A DNA stretch of 35,082 nt from NCBI RefSeq assembly GCF_002995785.1, contig NZ_PVXO01000018.1:1-35082 (forward strand), read 5' to 3'. Origin of the DNA: Clostridium liquoris (lineage in GTDB: Bacteria; Bacillota; Clostridia; Clostridiales; Clostridiaceae). This document shows, in pieces, positions 32,870 to 35,082 of the stretch. Both the position numbers and the translations under genes were made by a program. Position 1 is the stretch's first letter. Every line of letters begins with the position of its first letter. Under the pieces are notes generated by a model, which worked only from the letters and a program-made list of their open reading frames with translations, did not search any database and was not told the DNA's origin.

Positions 32870-33883
32870 ATGATGAAAATAATTTTAAATACAGTAGGAG
32901 CATATTTAAGCAAGAAGGATGATAGATTTCAAGTAAAAGTTAATGATGAAAAATCAGAATACTCATGTAAAAAAGTAGAGCAAATTTTAGTAAGTACATC
33001 AGTTCTTATTACAACAGATGCACTTCAATTAGCAGTGGAAAATAATATAGATGTAGTATTTTTACAGTATAATGGTCAGCCTTTTGGTAGGGTGTGGCAC
33101 TCCAAGTTAGGAAGTATTTCTACTATAAGAAGAAAACAGCTAAAACTTATAGATATGCCCTTAGGCACAAAATTTGTAAAGGAATGGATCACTGAAAAAA
33201 TTAACAATCAAATCCTGCATCTAAAAAAACTTGAAAGTAATAGAAGTGATGAAAAAATAAAGATATTAGAAGATTCCATAGAAAAAATAAAGCTACAATT
33301 AGACAATATATCTAAGGTAAAAGAAGTTCCAATAAAAAATGTTAGAAATACTATTGAAGGTTATGAGGGTACTGCTGGAAGAATATATTTTTCTACATTA
33401 GGTAAGGTTATTCCTGAAAAATATGCTTTTGGGGGCAGAAGTAAAAACCCAGCAGAGGATATGTTTAATTGTATGCTTAATTATGCTTATGGAATTTTAT
33501 ATTCTAATGTGGAAAAAGCATGTATTATAGCAGGACTAGACCCATACATAGGTATTATGCACACGGATAATTATAATAAAACAGCATTAGTGTTTGATCT
33601 TATAGAGTTATACAGAGGATATATGGATGAAATAGTATTTAAATTGTTTAGCAAAAGACAAGTTAAAATAGAAATGTTTGACCAAGTGGAAGGTGGGTTG
33701 TGGCTAAACAAGGAGGGAAAGGTTTTATTAATAGGAGCGGTAAATGAAAAGTTTGCAGACAAAATTAAATACAAGGGAAGAAATATAGAATTAGGTAATA
33801 TTATTCAATATGACTGTCACAGTATTGCTAATAAAATATTAGAGGAAGTGGAAAGCACAGATGTTAGTATGGGTTGTATATGA
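32870..33883 (+). CDS. cas1: CRISPR-associated integrase Cas1
   Basis: A 337-residue Cas1, the metal-dependent integrase that inserts new spacers with Cas2. The N-terminal beta domain (TVGAYLSKKDDRFQVKV, STSVLITTDALQLAVENNID, RVWHSKLGS) and alpha-helical catalytic domain are both present. Catalytic residues fit Glu166 in EGTAGRIYF, His231 in GIMHTDN and Asp243 in DLIELYR. AGAGGGAGGTTG precedes two adjacent ATGs (32870 and 32873). It leads an operon in which cas2 overlaps by 23 bp. The N-terminus (NTVGAYLSKKDDRF, WHSKLGS) resembles Cas1 of type III-linked or stand-alone adaptation modules more than the usual clostridial type I-B Cas1, but the subtype cannot be fixed without the effector genes. 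Confidence 0.94.
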   Translation: MMKIILNTVGAYLSKKDDRFQVKVNDEKSEYSCKKVEQILVSTSVLITTDALQLAVENNIDVVFLQYNGQPFGRVWHSKLGSISTIRRKQLKLIDMPLGTKFVKEWITEKINNQILHLKKLESNRSDEKIKILEDSIEKIKLQLDNISKVKEVPIKNVRNTIEGYEGTAGRIYFSTLGKVIPEKYAFGGRSKNPAEDMFNCMLNYAYGILYSNVEKACIIAGLDPYIGIMHTDNYNKTALVFDLIELYRGYMDEIVFKLFSKRQVKIEMFDQVEGGLWLNKEGKVLLIGAVNEKFADKIKYKGRNIELGNIIQYDCHSIANKILEEVESTDVSMGCI

Positions 33884-34151
33884 TATTACTGACAATAAGA
33901 TAAGAAATAGAATAGTAAAGTTTTGCAAAAACAAAGGATTATATAGGGTACAAAAAAGTGTATTTTTAGGAACCTTAGATAAAAATGAAAAGGATGAGCT
34001 TAAGATAATGGTTCAGGATACTATTGATAAGATTACAGATTCGGTATATATATTTCCATCAAGTAAGGAATTTTTAAATGATACAGATTTAATAGGTCAA
34101 GGATTTGATAAGGAGTTGATTTCTGATGAGCTTATATCAAAATTCATATAA
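33861..34151 (+). CDS. cas2: CRISPR-associated Cas2
   Basis: A 96-residue Cas2 with the ferredoxin-like fold start VWVVYDITDNKIRNRIVKFC, whose Asp in YDI is the conserved position, and the second strand motif RVQKSVFLG. Cas2 dimers bridge two Cas1 dimers in the spacer-acquisition complex. The gene overlaps the end of cas1 by 23 bp and the start of cas4 by 26 bp, unusually long overlaps implying tight translational coupling. The C-terminal ~15 residues (GQGFDKELISDELIS) extend past the core fold and may contact Cas4 or Cas1. Confidence 0.92.
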   Translation: MLVWVVYDITDNKIRNRIVKFCKNKGLYRVQKSVFLGTLDKNEKDELKIMVQDTIDKITDSVYIFPSSKEFLNDTDLIGQGFDKELISDELISKFI

Positions 34152-34737
34152 TGAAAATGAAGTATATACTACACCTTCAGAAATAATAGAATTTATGTAT
34201 TGCCAAAGGTTTACCTATTTTATGAAATGCTTAGGAATAAGACAATATGAGGAAAAAAGATATAAGGTTGCAAAGGGAAAAAACATACATGTAGATAAAA
34301 GTAATACAAATGTAAACTATGTAAGGAAAAAGATAAATGGCATATCTAAATATATTAATGTTTACTTGATTTCTAAGAAGTTAGGATTTAAGGGCATTGT
34401 TGATGAGATATATCAATTAACTGATGGTAATTTAGCTCCACTTGATTATAAGTATGCTGAATATAGCGAAAGAGACTTTTTAACATATAAAATGCAGATG
34501 GCATTGTATTCTTTGCTTATAGAAGATATCTATAAATCTAAGGTTGAAAAGATGTTTTTGGTATATTTTAGAAGTAATAATTTAATTAAAGAGTTACAAT
34601 TTGATGAAGGGACAAAGGAAAAGGCTATTGAAGCTGTAAAAGATTATAAAAAGGTAATGATGGGGTATTATCCAGGGGCTACAAAATATAGAGCAAGGTG
34701 TATTGATTGTTGTTATAGAAATATATGCAATAAATAA
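34126..34737 (+). CDS. cas4: CRISPR-associated Cas4 exonuclease
   Basis: A 203-residue Cas4 of the PD-(D/E)XK, 4Fe-4S type. Iron-sulfur cysteines are Cys26 (FMYCQRF) and the C-terminal trio Cys192, Cys195, Cys201 (RCIDCCYRNIC). Nuclease motifs include GIVDEI, LAPLDYKYA (the D-YK pair) and QMALYSLLIE. Cas4 trims prespacers and selects the PAM during acquisition. The start overlaps cas2 by 26 bp. Position after cas2 is less common; cas4 more often lies before cas1. A hairpin terminator directly follows, so this three-gene module is its own transcription unit. Confidence 0.9.
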   Translation: MSLYQNSYNENEVYTTPSEIIEFMYCQRFTYFMKCLGIRQYEEKRYKVAKGKNIHVDKSNTNVNYVRKKINGISKYINVYLISKKLGFKGIVDEIYQLTDGNLAPLDYKYAEYSERDFLTYKMQMALYSLLIEDIYKSKVEKMFLVYFRSNNLIKELQFDEGTKEKAIEAVKDYKKVMMGYYPGATKYRARCIDCCYRNICNK

Positions 34738-34766
34738 AGGCGTTACATTGATTAGTGTAGCGCCTT
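34737..34766 (+). terminator. hairpin after cas4
   Basis: AAGGCGTTACA (34737-34747) pairs with TGTAGCGCCTT (34756-34766), one G-T pair, 8-nt loop; it begins within the cas4 stop codon. A second small hairpin AATCC/GGATT lies just downstream, with TTGTTTT between. It closes the cas1-cas2-cas4 unit. Confidence 0.7.
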
Positions 34767-34767
34767 A

Positions 34768-35082
34768 ATCCTTGTTTTAATGGATTAATAAATCGTAACA
34801 ATGTTTCAATACTTATTATTATGTATAATTATATTATTGCAAGATAATAAAAAAATAATCAATAAAGAAGGATTTAGAAAATGCTTATGGTATAAATATT
34901 AATATGATGGTAAAAATACATTTAGTATAATAAATCGTTACAATTAAATATAAACGGAGACTAACTATATGAAGTCAAGTAAAAGTTAAAAGATTTTTAT
35001 AGTTGTTTGATTAATGTTTAATTAATAAAAAAGAGCATGACAAAAAGAGCAATCAAAGATTACTTTTAAAAAAATTACATTT
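34768..35082. other. gene-free AT-rich stretch to the window end
   Basis: No convincing gene and no CRISPR repeat array is seen. The only repetition is a 17-bp direct repeat, TAATAAATCGTAACAAT (34786-34802) and TAATAAATCGTTACAAT (34928-34944), 142 bp apart with one difference. This could be the leader of an array or the upstream region of another operon beyond the window. Confidence 0.4.

Noticed and set aside
34768-35082. CRISPR array after cas4
   Set aside because: No regularly spaced 25-37-bp repeats are present; the one 17-bp direct repeat occurs only twice at 142-bp spacing.

Overview
The window looks like a chromosomal piece of a spore-forming, motile Clostridium (sensu stricto or close relative). 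It is very AT-rich throughout, uses AGGAGG-type ribosome binding sites, carries a small acid-soluble spore protein gene (tlp) behind a sigma-G-like promoter and a chemoreceptor gene behind a sigma-D-like promoter, and many products are clostridial in character. No rRNA or tRNA gene was seen. All calls come from reading the sequence; no database search was run.

Layout. (1) 1-9100: a short GC-rich, possibly mobile-element-derived start, then a four-gene Wadjet anti-plasmid operon in the order jetD-jetA-jetB-jetC with a well-formed promoter, followed after 12 bp by a CorA-type magnesium channel gene and a 17-bp-stem terminator. (2) 9100-10860: a broken HxlR-family regulator divergent from an iron-dependent alcohol dehydrogenase, with repeated TACCTTA boxes between them. 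(3) 10945-18430: a cell-envelope or exopolysaccharide gene cluster comprising a three-NodB-domain deacetylase, a PilZ-linked family 2 glycosyltransferase (interrupted by a frameshift), a second deacetylase-like membrane protein lacking catalytic residues, and a GH18-like hydrolase. (4) 18600-28950: ordinary chromosomal genes: SstT, a chemoreceptor, a TetR-MATE efflux pair with a striking operator-promoter palindrome, hemolysin III, a GreA-like factor, a YjiH-type membrane protein, an aldo/keto reductase with ferredoxin domain, and a HIT protein. (5) 28950-35082: a gene-poor, decayed, accessory-looking region with a small secreted or membrane peptide, a flavodiiron protein remnant, tlp, a PD-(D/E)XK-type protein, other fragments, an unknown protein, and finally an adaptation-only CRISPR module in the order cas1-cas2-cas4 with no array in view.

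The most notable things outside ordinary genes are a family of seven ~62-65-bp intergenic palindromes between 10.8 and 27.2 kb, with compensatory base changes in their stems; the Wadjet operon with its operator-like promoter; the cas1-cas2-cas4 module; and several short duplications and gene relics. Wadjet at one end, and the nuclease-like protein and cas genes at the other, make both ends of the window defence-related, while the middle is mostly core metabolism, transport and surface polysaccharide.
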